DNA of 64,000 bases. Origin: Exiguobacterium acetylicum (GTDB lineage Bacteria; Bacillota; Bacilli; Exiguobacteriales; Exiguobacteriaceae). The stretch is from assembly GCF_022170825.1 (NCBI RefSeq), contig NZ_CP081878.1:1080001-1144000 (forward strand), in the 5' to 3' direction. Numbering within the stretch: the stretch's first letter is position 1; the number at the start of each line of letters is the position of its first letter. The translations under genes and the position numbers were made by a program. Below, one piece after another: positions 45,846 to 54,270 of this stretch. The notes under the pieces are model-generated. The model was not told the origin of the DNA, did no database searches, and was given only the letters and a program-made list of their open reading frames with translations.

Positions 45846-47093
45846 TTAATCAAACGTCGTAAACGTCGCATGTCGTTCGACCGGGTAGAGTTCCGTACCA
45901 GCGACAGCGTTCAAAATCAATTGGTTCCGCGAAACGGACATTCCGAGATTATCCGCAGCCGGACCATGTGACAGCTCTAAATTAGCGGTTGCATAAAGAT
46001 GATGCGGTGTATCGACCGAACGTTCAATTCGATAGTCGGCATCGACTTTCCAAGCATTCGGTGCTTCGAACACGATGTCGAGTCGATCGATGAAGCTCGG
46101 AAGGGAAGGGGAAAAGCCAGTTGCTGCGATGACGGCATCTGTTACGGATACGCGGTCATCCCCGCGTTCTTGATGTTGCATCGAGATCGTGAAACGGTCA
46201 TCGTATGTGATTTCTTTTACTTCGAGATTCGCGCGAATCGCGACCTGTTGCTGTTCCTCTTCCGTTAAATCATAGAGGTGGGCATAGATCGATTGTAGCG
46301 TCTCAGGACTGATCCCATTTTGCGAACGAGCGAACTTCTTGACCGACTCTTGGCGTACTTCAAGAGGAAGTTGGTTAAAGTACGTGACGTAACTCGGTGA
46401 AAAAATTTCTTCGCCAAGCTTACCCGTCTCAAGTGTCTCGAACAGTGTCGATCGCGCAATCCATTCGAGCTCAGGTCGCTCTGGAGCAGACGTCGTCAAG
46501 AGATCGAGGAAAATCTCGGCAGCACTTTGACCGGAGCCGACGATGCTGATCTTTTCGCGCTGAAGGAGTTCTGCTTTATTCATGACATACTGCGTATTGT
46601 GAATGACACGGTCGTCAAACGATTCAGGAATCGCGGGTTTGGAACCAGTACCGATGACGACGTTTCGCGCTTCGAACGTTTCACGTTTACCGGTCGAGAC
46701 ATCTTCGACGAGGACTTCAAAACTATCGCCTGTATCTTGGACATCGATGACACGTGTCGAAAATCGTAAATCGTCAAGTTGTGTCGCCACCCAACGTAAG
46801 TAATCGTTATAGCCTTGTCTTGAGATTAGAAGTTTTTCATAAAAATAGAAGGTATGAAGACGGTGAATCGATCGTAAGTAATTGAGGTAGGAAAACGAAC
46901 TTGTCGGATCGGCGAGTGTGACGAGATCGGAGATGAAGCTCGTCTGCATCATCGAGTCTTGAATCATCATGCCAGGATGCCATGAAAATTGTTCACTTTC
47001 GTCAAAAAATAACGTCTTTAATTCTGTCGGATGCGCTAGTGCGCTCAATCCTAAGTTCATCGGTCCAATACCGATGCCGATTAAATCATACAT
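45846..47093 (-). CDS. Lysine/ornithine N-monooxygenase family protein (SidA/IucD/PvdA)
   Basis: 415-residue flavoprotein. FAD motif GIGIGPMNLG at 6-15, substrate-side FSWHPGMMIQDSMMQTSFISDLVTL, NADPH motif GSGQSAAE near residue 193 and C-terminal ATGFSPSLP. These are hallmarks of the amine N-hydroxylases used for hydroxamate siderophores. No siderophore synthetase, transporter or Fur box is adjacent, so it is an orphan here. Which amine it hydroxylates is unknown. The minus-strand ribosome site is GGGGGG about 8 bases before the ATG. Confidence 0.87.
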   Translation of the reverse strand: MYDLIGIGIGPMNLGLSALAHPTELKTLFFDESEQFSWHPGMMIQDSMMQTSFISDLVTLADPTSSFSYLNYLRSIHRLHTFYFYEKLLISRQGYNDYLRWVATQLDDLRFSTRVIDVQDTGDSFEVLVEDVSTGKRETFEARNVVIGTGSKPAIPESFDDRVIHNTQYVMNKAELLQREKISIVGSGQSAAEIFLDLLTTSAPERPELEWIARSTLFETLETGKLGEEIFSPSYVTYFNQLPLEVRQESVKKFARSQNGISPETLQSIYAHLYDLTEEEQQQVAIRANLEVKEITYDDRFTISMQHQERGDDRVSVTDAVIAATGFSPSLPSFIDRLDIVFEAPNAWKVDADYRIERSVDTPHHLYATANLELSHGPAADNLGMSVSRNQLILNAVAGTELYPVERHATFTTFD

Positions 47094-47114
47094 AGAAAAA
47101 GCCCCCCAATTCGA

Positions 47115-47132
47115 TATTGTTCTAAAACAATA
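47115..47132. promoter_or_regulatory. Inverted repeat upstream of the N-monooxygenase gene
   Basis: TATTGT-TCTAAA-ACAATA, about 21 bases before the start codon. It does not resemble a Fur box. Confidence 0.35.
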
Positions 47133-47170
47133 CCCGAAAAGGAAGGCGGATGAAACGTGAGGCGGAAGGT

Positions 47171-48301
47171 TTACAGCTGATCGGTCGTCGTTGTCTTAGT
47201 CTCGACCGTCATCTGCTTCCCATCACGGATGATCGTCAGTGAGAGCGGACCATCTGATTTGATTAATGCTGTTTTGATGTCAACGAACCCTTTAATATCG
47301 GAATCATTGATTTTCGTGATGACATCACCTGTTTTCAGTTTAGCTGCGGCAGCCGGACTGTTTGGTTCGACCGACATGACGACGACACCTGTTTTCTGAC
47401 TATCTGGTAGTTTAACTTGATCTTTTAGATAACCAGCAGGGAACGCCGCGACGTCTTGCAAGGAGACACCAAGTGTCGGATGTTCGACTTTACCGTTTGT
47501 CTCCAGTTGTTTGAGGATTGGCAACGCATCATCGATTGGGATGCTGAAGCCAACTCCTTCGACACCAGACTCGGCAATTTTCATCGAGTTGATTCCGACG
47601 AGTTGTCCTTGTTCATTGATCAAGGCACCACCCGAGTTTCCGGGGTTGATGGCAGCATCGGTCTGGATGACCGTCGTATTGAAGTCGTCCTGTCCATCAC
47701 TATTCGTATCGACCGGGACAGTTCGGTCTTTTGAACTGACGATTCCGCGTGTGACGGAGTTTTGGAATTCACCGAGCGGGTTACCAATTGCAAGAACGGT
47801 CTGACCTGCTTTTAAGTCAGCCGATTTTCCGATCGTGATGACGCCAGGAACGTCGCTTGCGTCCACTTCAAGCACAGCCAAGTCATATGTTTCATCGCTA
47901 CCGAGCAATTTTGCTGAGAGCGTCTTGCCGTCATTCAACGTCACATCAAGTTTTGATGCACCATCAACGACGTGATGGTTCGTAATGATGTATGCTTTTC
48001 CATCTTCTTTCTTATAGATGACACCAGATCCTGAACCAGCCGCCGCTTCTTGTTGCGACATCGAATTGCCTGCTTGATAGTTTGTCACGGTCACGACGGA
48101 TTTTTGAGCGGTAGCGACTGCGTTCGTCACAGGGTCACTTGTCGTCGTCGAGACTTGTTTTGGCATGCCATTTGATAACGGTGTATCTGCAACTTGCTGT
48201 TCTTGATCGAGTAGAATCGGAAAGGCGACCGTAGCCGTCAAGACTGCGCCGATGATGCCTCCAGTTAATCCAGGTAAAAGTGCTTTTGTTTTTCCAGCCA
48301 T
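47171..48301 (-). CDS. htrA: HtrA/DegP-like serine protease
   Basis: 376 residues. A single N-terminal membrane anchor (about 9-31) is followed by a low-complexity stretch and a trypsin-like domain with triad His110 (TNHHVV), Asp140 (YDLAVLE) and Ser223 (GNSGGA). A C-terminal PDZ domain (about 275-365) follows. It is anchored outside the membrane and degrades or refolds damaged exported proteins. Bacillus has three paralogues (htrA, htrB, yyxA), so the symbol marks the family rather than the exact orthologue. Confidence 0.9.
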   Translation of the reverse strand: MAGKTKALLPGLTGGIIGAVLTATVAFPILLDQEQQVADTPLSNGMPKQVSTTTSDPVTNAVATAQKSVVTVTNYQAGNSMSQQEAAAGSGSGVIYKKEDGKAYIITNHHVVDGASKLDVTLNDGKTLSAKLLGSDETYDLAVLEVDASDVPGVITIGKSADLKAGQTVLAIGNPLGEFQNSVTRGIVSSKDRTVPVDTNSDGQDDFNTTVIQTDAAINPGNSGGALINEQGQLVGINSMKIAESGVEGVGFSIPIDDALPILKQLETNGKVEHPTLGVSLQDVAAFPAGYLKDQVKLPDSQKTGVVVMSVEPNSPAAAAKLKTGDVITKINDSDIKGFVDIKTALIKSDGPLSLTIIRDGKQMTVETKTTTTDQL

Positions 48302-48428
48302 AAGTCATCATTCCTCTCTGTGTGATTTCTGACTTCATCATAGCAAATGTAGCAACCTCTTTCCTGATTACGGGAGACATTCCGAAATGACTCATCATTC
48401 CCCATAATTCGACGACAATTTCTAAAAG

Positions 48429-48457
48429 TTGAGATAATCAGGTCGTTTCGATACACT
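48429..48457 (+). promoter_or_regulatory. SigA promoter of the DoxX gene
   Basis: TTGAGA (48429-48434), 17-base spacer, TACACT (48452-48457), about 50 bases before the start codon. Confidence 0.6.
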
Positions 48458-48508
48458 GAAGCTGTCTCGAACATATATTTCATTAACAGAAAGAGAGTGT
48501 GAAACATA

Positions 48509-48859
48509 ATGCTATTACGTCTAGTGTATGGAGCAGGATTATTGTTTGCGGGAGTTGGTCATTTCCGCAATGAAAAAGGGTTCGTCAGCATCATGCCGTC
48601 ATTCATTCCGTTCAAGCGCTTTTTCGTCCAAGTGACGGGTGTCATCGAAATCGCTTACGGGATCATGTTGTTGACAGGAAAAGGTGTACATCTCGTTCGC
48701 AAAACACTTCCTGCCTTCTTATATGCTGTCTTACCCGCAAACGTCAACATGGCAGTCAATCCGAAGCCGATTAACGGAAAACGTCTTCCGTCTTGGTTGC
48801 TTTGGACACGGTTGCCGCTTCAGTGGGGACTTGTTTCACTTGCGAAACGCTTGAAATGA
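48509..48859 (+). CDS. DoxX-like membrane protein
   Basis: 116 residues with about four hydrophobic segments and the DoxX-type opening LVYGAGLLFAGVGHFRN, then VTGVIEIAYGIMLL. Family members are small integral membrane proteins, some linked to thiosulphate oxidation or redox control, but most have no known role. It has its own promoter and terminator and is divergent from htrA. Confidence 0.75.
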   Translation: MLLRLVYGAGLLFAGVGHFRNEKGFVSIMPSFIPFKRFFVQVTGVIEIAYGIMLLTGKGVHLVRKTLPAFLYAVLPANVNMAVNPKPINGKRLPSWLLWTRLPLQWGLVSLAKRLK

Positions 48860-48865
48860 ATCGGA

Positions 48866-48893
48866 ACAAAAAGCCGCCCAAATGGCGGCTTTT
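48866..48893. terminator. Bidirectional terminator
   Basis: AAAAAGCCGCC-CAAAT-GGCGGCTTTT between the DoxX gene and the convergent GDSL gene. Confidence 0.88.
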
Positions 48894-48897
48894 ATTG

Positions 48898-49662
48898 TTA
48901 GAAACGTTTGTTGACAGCGAGTAAGGAAGCTTTCGCGATTTCTTCATAGGTAGAGTCGTTCGGGTGGAATTGGTCACTCGACAAATCACGTTTGACGTCG
49001 CGGACGAGGTTGAATGTGTCGATGATTTCGACATCGTACTCGATACCGAGCGTCCGTGATTTGGCATTCCACTCTTGAACGATTGCGTCGAACGCTTCAC
49101 CATTTTCCGTCGCACGGAAAGGATTATAGAGACCGACGTAGAAGATGACAGCATCCGGATTTTGTTCTCGTAGGATACTGAATGTCTTTTTCAAGTTTGT
49201 TTGTGCCGCCGTGACGGTTTCGGCTGTCTTCTTCGCATTGAAGTTCGCGACGCCTTCACCACGGTTGAACAAGTCATTCCCGCCAATCGTCACCGAGATG
49301 ACTTTTGCTTGTTTGATTGAGCGTAATACTTCTTTTTGTTCTAGTTGTTTCAGTAAATCTTCCGTCCGAGCACCACTAACGGCAAGATTCTGGAAACGCT
49401 CGACGGTGTCATCTTTGACAAGATCGCGTCCGACGATTGCGGCATAACTATTGCCGTTTGATGCTCCAACACCACGTGTTAATGAGTCACCAAGCGCGAC
49501 GTACGTTCCGCCTTTTTTGACAGGCTCTTCCTTTGTTGGTGTCAGGACAGCACGTTTTGGTGGGTTGACGACGTCACTATAGGCACTGACGAAGCCATAT
49601 CCAAAGATTGCCGTCAAAACGAGTGAGACGGTTAAAAACAAGGGCCAGCGTAATCGCTTCAT
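48898..49662 (-). CDS. SGNH/GDSL-family hydrolase, membrane-anchored
   Basis: 254 residues similar in plan to Bacillus YpmR/LipC. An N-terminal membrane or signal segment (about 5-25) is followed by SGNH blocks: GDSL with Ser near 59 (ALGDSLTRGVG), block III GGND near 127, and DQFHPN near 231 giving the Asp and His of the triad. It is probably an extracytoplasmic esterase or phospholipase. The substrate is not known. Confidence 0.86.
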   Translation of the reverse strand: MKRLRWPLFLTVSLVLTAIFGYGFVSAYSDVVNPPKRAVLTPTKEEPVKKGGTYVALGDSLTRGVGASNGNSYAAIVGRDLVKDDTVERFQNLAVSGARTEDLLKQLEQKEVLRSIKQAKVISVTIGGNDLFNRGEGVANFNAKKTAETVTAAQTNLKKTFSILREQNPDAVIFYVGLYNPFRATENGEAFDAIVQEWNAKSRTLGIEYDVEIIDTFNLVRDVKRDLSSDQFHPNDSTYEEIAKASLLAVNKRF

Positions 49663-49788
49663 GAACGTTCCTCCTTCTAGTTTCTAACCTGATTGTAGCA
49701 AAAATTGAAAGAATGTGCGGAAATGAAGTGTTCTGACAAGTCAAATGATTCATTATTCCGCTAGAATAGACAATAAGAGGTGAGAGAC

Positions 49789-50709
49789 GTGAAACCAACA
49801 GTGAAATTAGAAGGTGTAACAAAGGTGATCGGAAAAAAGACGATCATCGATAATATCTCGTTTGAAATTCAACCGGGTGAAGTCTTTGGCTTCCTTGGAC
49901 CGAACGGGGCAGGAAAAACGACGACGATTCGGATGCTCGTCGGCTTGATTAAACCGACGTCCGGCAAAATCACAGTCTGTGACTTTGACGTCCGGAAACA
50001 GTTCGTCCAAGCGATGGAGCGAATCGGCTCGATCGTTGAAAACCCGGAGTTGTATAAGTATTTGACAGGTCGCGAAAATTTACAAGTCTTCGCACGGATG
50101 TTACCAGATGTCGATGAGGCTCGGATTCAGGAAGTCATCGATCTCGTCGATTTAACGGCACGTGTCGACGATCAAGTCCGGACATACTCGCTCGGGATGC
50201 GTCAGCGTCTCGGCATCGCGCAGGCATTACTCGGACGACCAAGCGTCTTGATTCTCGACGAACCGACGAATGGTCTCGATCCGATGGGAATTCGGGATTT
50301 ACGCCAATTCATCCGCCGGCTCGTCGAGGAAACGGGACTGTCCGTCCTCGTCTCGAGTCATATCTTGGCTGAGATTGAAATGCTTGCCGATCGTGTTGCG
50401 ATCATGAGTTATGGCAAAATCGTCCAAGTCGGAACGGTCAAGGAATTGGTCGAGTCACTTGCACCTGGCGTTGACTGGCGTGTTGATGATGCCTTTAAAG
50501 CGAATGAGATCTTATCAGCGTCCGATCAAGTCCAAGTATCAGAAGTCGTCGATGCAAACACGGTTCATACTTTGATGGATGCCAGTAAGACACCAGCCCT
50601 TAACAAGCAGCTACTTGAAGCAGGAGTCGAAGTCTGGACGATTGAACGAAAAGTCCAGACACTCGAAGATCTGTTCATCACGTTGACGGGAGGCGATCAC
50701 ATTGCGTAA
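49789..50709 (+). CDS. ABC transporter ATP-binding protein
   Basis: 306 residues. Walker A GPNGAGKT, Q loop and ENPELYKYLTGRENL, signature YSLGMRQRLGIAQ, Walker B VLILDEPTNGLD, then a C-terminal extension of about 80 residues. This is the bacitracin/BcrA-type branch that pairs with ABC-2 permeases. The GTG at 49789 is preferred, with AGAGGTG 7 bases upstream, over an earlier GTG at 49780 that overlaps that site. It overlaps the permease gene by 8 bases. Confidence 0.9.
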   Translation: MKPTVKLEGVTKVIGKKTIIDNISFEIQPGEVFGFLGPNGAGKTTTIRMLVGLIKPTSGKITVCDFDVRKQFVQAMERIGSIVENPELYKYLTGRENLQVFARMLPDVDEARIQEVIDLVDLTARVDDQVRTYSLGMRQRLGIAQALLGRPSVLILDEPTNGLDPMGIRDLRQFIRRLVEETGLSVLVSSHILAEIEMLADRVAIMSYGKIVQVGTVKELVESLAPGVDWRVDDAFKANEILSASDQVQVSEVVDANTVHTLMDASKTPALNKQLLEAGVEVWTIERKVQTLEDLFITLTGGDHIA

Positions 50710-51700
50710 TCCGAACATGATCGGTCTCGTTCGAAATGAAGTCACGAAAATCGCTTCAAAACGTCGTTTTGCGGTCGTTGCGATCATCTTGATCGTTCTT
50801 GTCTCAATGTTTACGTACGCGCAGTACCGAGACATCCAAGAACAAATTAAAAAACAGGGAACGCTCGATTGGCGAGTCGAGTTACAACAAGACATCGTCG
50901 ATACGCAAAACCGTCTTGCTTCTAGCAGTATTCAAGATGAGTTCCGTCAGTTCCTTGAGTTTGATCTAAAACAGAATCAGTACTATCTCGATAACGATAT
51001 CAATCCGAACTATCCGGGAGCCCCGACGTTCATCCGGATCTTCTTCTCGCAAGGGTTGACGCTGATTTTACCGCTGTTCATCATCGTCATCATGGCAGAC
51101 ATCGTCAGTGGTGAACAAAATGACGGAACGATCAAGACACTGCTGTCGCGACCGGTCCGGCGCTGGAAGATCCTCATGGCGAAATGGTTGACTGTCTTGC
51201 TCTATACGTCGATGCTGATGGCATTGACCGTCGCCGTCTGTTATGCGATATCCGGGATCGTCCTCGGCTATGACGGCTGGTCCGCACCGATTTTGACCGG
51301 ATTCCAAGCCTCTCCGAGCGGTACGTTCTCGACTGAGTTCGTGCACACGTTACCGATGTGGGAATACCTCTTGATGGCTGTTGGTCTAGCCTGGATCGTC
51401 ACGGCTGTCGTCGGAACGATCGCCCTGATGGTTTCTGTCCTCGTCAAAAATACGGCGACAGGAATCGGGATCATGATGGCTGTCTTGATTTCCGGTACGC
51501 TATTGACGTCACTCGGTTCAAGTTGGACGAGTTCGAAGTATCTCGTCAACGTCAACTTCGGTCTGATCAACTATCTCGATGGGCAAGCTCCACCGATTGA
51601 AGGTATGACGCTTCCGTTCTCACTAGCTGTTCTCGGCTGCTGGACGGTCGCCGCATTAGTCGTTGCGTTCTGGAACTTCACACAAAAAGATATGTATTAA
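50702..51700 (+). CDS. ABC-2 type transporter permease
   Basis: 332 residues with six membrane segments: one near the N terminus (about 22-40), a long external loop, then five from about 115 to 325, the ABC-2 layout. The ADIVSGEQNDGTIKTLLSRPVRR motif is typical. It starts at TTG 50702, with GGGAGG 8 bases upstream and overlapping the ATPase gene. An ATG at 50717 is in frame but too far from a ribosome site. The pair probably exports a drug or peptide. Confidence 0.87.
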   Translation: MRNPNMIGLVRNEVTKIASKRRFAVVAIILIVLVSMFTYAQYRDIQEQIKKQGTLDWRVELQQDIVDTQNRLASSSIQDEFRQFLEFDLKQNQYYLDNDINPNYPGAPTFIRIFFSQGLTLILPLFIIVIMADIVSGEQNDGTIKTLLSRPVRRWKILMAKWLTVLLYTSMLMALTVAVCYAISGIVLGYDGWSAPILTGFQASPSGTFSTEFVHTLPMWEYLLMAVGLAWIVTAVVGTIALMVSVLVKNTATGIGIMMAVLISGTLLTSLGSSWTSSKYLVNVNFGLINYLDGQAPPIEGMTLPFSLAVLGCWTVAALVVAFWNFTQKDMY

Positions 51701-51704
51701 GACG

Positions 51705-51737
51705 AACGGGTCCACCTGTAGAGGGGGACCCGTTTTT
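51705..51737 (+). terminator. Terminator of the ABC-2 operon
   Basis: AACGGGTCC / GGACCCGTT stem followed by five T, between convergent genes. Confidence 0.85.
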
Positions 51738-52264
51738 CAATGCTTAAGCGACAATTGATTGTATGCCTCGATTATTTTTTGATATTGGATCTGTGTCGAT
51801 AACGAAGCATCTAGTATGAGAACCGGCGAAATTGATCGTTCCATTTGATATTGGTGTTCTGCGAACGTACCAATCATCGAAGGGTCCGTTGCCGTGTGAT
51901 AGGTCCGGCACCAGTCGAGAAATTCATTGTAGCCTGTGAAATCTTTGTAGCGCGCTTTTTCTCGCGCGATAAGTCGTTCCATCCGAACTGTTTCGTCGAG
52001 CGATAAAAATACTAGTAAGTCTCGATTAGTGAAGCCGTCGGGATGCCAAGCAAAGACGGAACCGGAAACGATGTAGTCGTTATGAGACGCGAGGTCTGCT
52101 TCATACAGGGCGAACCGTTCAGCAACAGTTCGTTTTTCGGTGAACATCGTATCTTTCCATAAATAGTGATCGGTATCAATCCAAGGGATCTGCTCGGCTT
52201 GTCCAATGAAGGCGCCGAGCGTACTCTTTCCGGTACCGGAACCGCCGATGATTTGAATACGCAT
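51737..52264 (-). CDS. P-loop kinase-like protein (adenylate kinase/FlaR type)
   Basis: 175 residues. Walker A GGSGTGKST at 7-15, DTDHYLWKD as a substrate-binding element, and a lid-like region with REKARYKDFTGYNEF. It resembles the group annotated as topology modulation protein or adenylate-kinase-like. Its substrate is unknown. Its transcript probably starts near 52452 and carries a leader of nearly 190 nt with five hairpins. Confidence 0.75.
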   Translation of the reverse strand: MRIQIIGGSGTGKSTLGAFIGQAEQIPWIDTDHYLWKDTMFTEKRTVAERFALYEADLASHNDYIVSGSVFAWHPDGFTNRDLLVFLSLDETVRMERLIAREKARYKDFTGYNEFLDWCRTYHTATDPSMIGTFAEHQYQMERSISPVLILDASLSTQIQYQKIIEAYNQLSLKH

Positions 52265-52304
52265 GAGAAATTTCTCCTTTCATCATGATGTAATGGCACG
52301 CAGA

Positions 52305-52434
52305 ACAGGCCCGGGTATAATGCCGGACCTGTTGCTTGGAAGAATGAATTCTCCCTATGTCGCCTTATGCAAGCATAAGACATGGAATCGAGAGGCAGTG
52401 CCTCTAATAGGAAGCCGATGCAGGTCAGCCTCCG
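52305..52434 (-). other. Five consecutive hairpins in the leader of the P-loop kinase gene
   Basis: Within 130 bases lie five complete stem-loops: 52305-52334 (AACAGG-CCGG / CCGG-CCTGTT), 52339-52356 (AGAAT/ATTCT plus GG/CC), 52358-52384 (CTTATGC/GCATAAG plus GTC/GAC), 52392-52406 (AGAGGC/GCCTCT) and 52411-52434 (GGAAGCCGA / TCAGCCTCC with G-U pairs). Gaps between them are 1-7 bases. No T run follows, so these are not terminators. A minus-strand promoter at 52459-52487 would transcribe them as the 5-prime leader of the kinase. I do not recognise a known riboswitch class. Confidence 0.6.
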
Positions 52435-52458
52435 CGCTACGTACCAATCGTACTTTTA

Positions 52459-52487
52459 TCATACTGATTCCAAGAATTGGTGTCAAA
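52459..52487 (-). promoter_or_regulatory. Strong SigA promoter on the minus strand
   Basis: On the minus strand TTGACA (52487-52482), 17-base spacer, TATGAT (52464-52459). The predicted start near 52452 leaves a leader of about 188 nt before the kinase ATG at 52264. Confidence 0.75.
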
Positions 52488-52500
52488 CCTGCTCGAAAGG

Positions 52501-52521
52501 GTTTACATTCCGCTTAAACCG
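52501..52521. promoter_or_regulatory. Inverted repeat between divergent genes
   Basis: GGTTTA and TAAACC separated by 9 bases, between the minus-strand promoter and the 30-residue gene. Possible operator; weak evidence. Confidence 0.3.
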
Positions 52522-52561
52522 TCAAAAGAGAGAATAACGATGATTAGAGGAGGAACGACCA

Positions 52562-52654
52562 TGGCAGATTGGGGCATCATGCTGACAGGCGTCGTCATTT
52601 GCGGATGGTGCATCTTTAGTGCCATCTATGACGATTTCATCCGTCGCGTATAAG
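52562..52654 (+). CDS. Small membrane protein, 30 residues
   Basis: An ATG at 52562 preceded by an excellent GAGGAGG (7 bases away) opens a 30-codon frame ending in TAA at 52652-52654, just before a strong terminator. The peptide is acidic at the start (MADW), has one hydrophobic segment (about 5-22, with two cysteines in ICGWC) and ends DDFIRRV. The ribosome site, complete frame and terminator make it a convincing short gene, probably a single-span membrane peptide. Function unknown. Confidence 0.7.
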
Positions 52655-52670
52655 ACTTGTATTTGTGGGA

Positions 52671-52696
52671 CCGTCCAAGGAGGGCGGTTTTTTTTG
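52671..52696 (+). terminator. Terminator of the 30-residue gene
   Basis: ACCGTCC-AAGGA-GGGCGGT followed by eight T. Confidence 0.85.
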
Positions 52697-52706
52697 TGGA
52701 TTTTTT

Positions 52707-52735
52707 TAATCCGAGTAAGTGGCTGTGGTACACTC
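52707..52735 (+). promoter_or_regulatory. Likely SigA promoter of miaA-hfq
   Basis: TTAATC (52707-52712), 17-base spacer, TACACT (52730-52735). The -35 is weak. Confidence 0.45.
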
Positions 52736-52772
52736 GAATCAGAATGAAAAGTTAGAGAATGGGTGAAGAAAA

Positions 52773-53699
52773 ATGAAGAAACAACCAGTCATCGTCATCG
52801 TCGGACCAACAGCAGTTGGAAAAACGAAGACAGGCATTGAACTAGCAAAACGACTAAACGGAGAGGTGTTATCTGGGGACTCTGTCCAAGTCTATCAAGG
52901 GATGGATATTGGATCGGCAAAAGTGACGACCGATGAGATGGAAGGAGTGCCGCATCATCTGCTTGATCTCGTGACACCGGATGACGAGATGAGTGTAGCG
53001 CGTTTCCAAACGATTGCTCGGGCGACGATCGATGAGATTGCAAGTCGGGGTAAGTTGCCGATCATCGTCGGCGGAACAGGGCTTTATATCCGGTCGATTT
53101 TATATGATTACCAGTTTACCGAACAGGCGGAAGACCCAGCTTTGCGTACCGAGCTCGAAGCGTACGCGGCGACGCACGGTGCGAATGCGCTTCATGACCA
53201 GTTAAAGGAACTCGATCCGGTTCGTGCCGAAGCGATCCATCCGAATAACATCCAGCGCGTCGTTCGGGCAATCGAGGTCGCACGGACCGGTCAGACACAA
53301 ACGACCGGTAGTAAGCCGGCACTCTACGACAGCCTATTGTTCGTCTTACACATGGAAGACCGGGATCGGTTGTATGACCGAATCGATCAGCGGGTAGACT
53401 TGATGGTCGACAGTGGGCTTCTTGAAGAAGTGGCGCGTCTTGACGCTGCCGGGTACCGACAGACGAAGGCGTTGCAAGCGATTGGCTACAAAGAGATGTT
53501 ACCAGTCCTTGACGGGGCACCACTCGATCCTGCTGTTGACATGCTAAAACGGAACACACGACGCTTCGCGAAACGTCAATTGACATGGTTCCGTCATCAA
53601 TTTGATGGCGTTTGGGTAGATATGGGAAAGTTTTCATTTGAAGAAACGTTCAAAATTATCTATGATAGAACTGTAGAGTTTCTGAAAGCGGTTAAATAA
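52773..53699 (+). CDS. miaA: tRNA dimethylallyltransferase
   Basis: 308 residues. It transfers a dimethylallyl group to A37 of tRNAs that read codons starting with U. Seen: P-loop GPTAVGKT at 10-17, then SGDSVQVYQGMDIGSAK, HHLLDLV, GGTGLYIRS and the C-terminal KRNTRRFAKRQLTWFR. It precedes hfq by 48 bases, as in many bacteria. Confidence 0.96.
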   Translation: MKKQPVIVIVGPTAVGKTKTGIELAKRLNGEVLSGDSVQVYQGMDIGSAKVTTDEMEGVPHHLLDLVTPDDEMSVARFQTIARATIDEIASRGKLPIIVGGTGLYIRSILYDYQFTEQAEDPALRTELEAYAATHGANALHDQLKELDPVRAEAIHPNNIQRVVRAIEVARTGQTQTTGSKPALYDSLLFVLHMEDRDRLYDRIDQRVDLMVDSGLLEEVARLDAAGYRQTKALQAIGYKEMLPVLDGAPLDPAVDMLKRNTRRFAKRQLTWFRHQFDGVWVDMGKFSFEETFKIIYDRTVEFLKAVK

Positions 53700-53747
53700 G
53701 AGTTGCCCGAAGACAGAAACAGATAAAAAGAGGGGGCACGGGGAATC

Positions 53748-53996
53748 ATGAAAGCGACATACAACATTCAGGACGTCTTTTTAAATCAATTACGGAAAGA
53801 TGCAGTCCCGACGACGGTTTTCTTAATCAGTGGGTATCAATTACGGGGTCTGATCAAGTCATTCGATAACTTTACGGTCATCTTGGAGTCTGAAGGTAAG
53901 CAGCAATTGATCTACAAACACGCAATTTCGACGTTTGCACCAGCACGCAACGTGACGTTATATGAGCAAGAAGAGACGCAAGAAGTCTCTCGCTAA
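53748..53996 (+). CDS. hfq: RNA chaperone Hfq
   Basis: 82-residue Sm-like protein. [13 protein letters not shown] forms the N-terminal helix, [20 protein letters not shown] the Sm1 region, and LIYKHAIST the Sm2 motif. It forms hexamers that bind small RNAs and mRNAs. The short acidic C-terminal tail ([10 protein letters not shown]) is typical of Gram-positive Hfq. Its terminator directly follows but is interrupted by the cytosine tract. Confidence 0.95.
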   Translation: MKATYNIQDVFLNQLRKDAVPTTVFLISGYQLRGLIKSFDNFTVILESEGKQQLIYKHAISTFAPARNVTLYEQEETQEVSR

Positions 53997-53997
53997 A

Positions 53998-54260
<263 letters not shown>

Positions 54261-54270
54261 GTTCACTTCA

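Noticed and set aside
52400-52450. Resemblance to part of a cobalamin riboswitch on the plus strand (AGGAAGCCGATGCAGGTC)
   Set aside because: The other conserved elements are missing or in the wrong order, and the promoter found reads the opposite strand.
53116-53637. 173-residue minus-strand frame in miaA
   Set aside because: Antisense shadow of a confidently identified gene.
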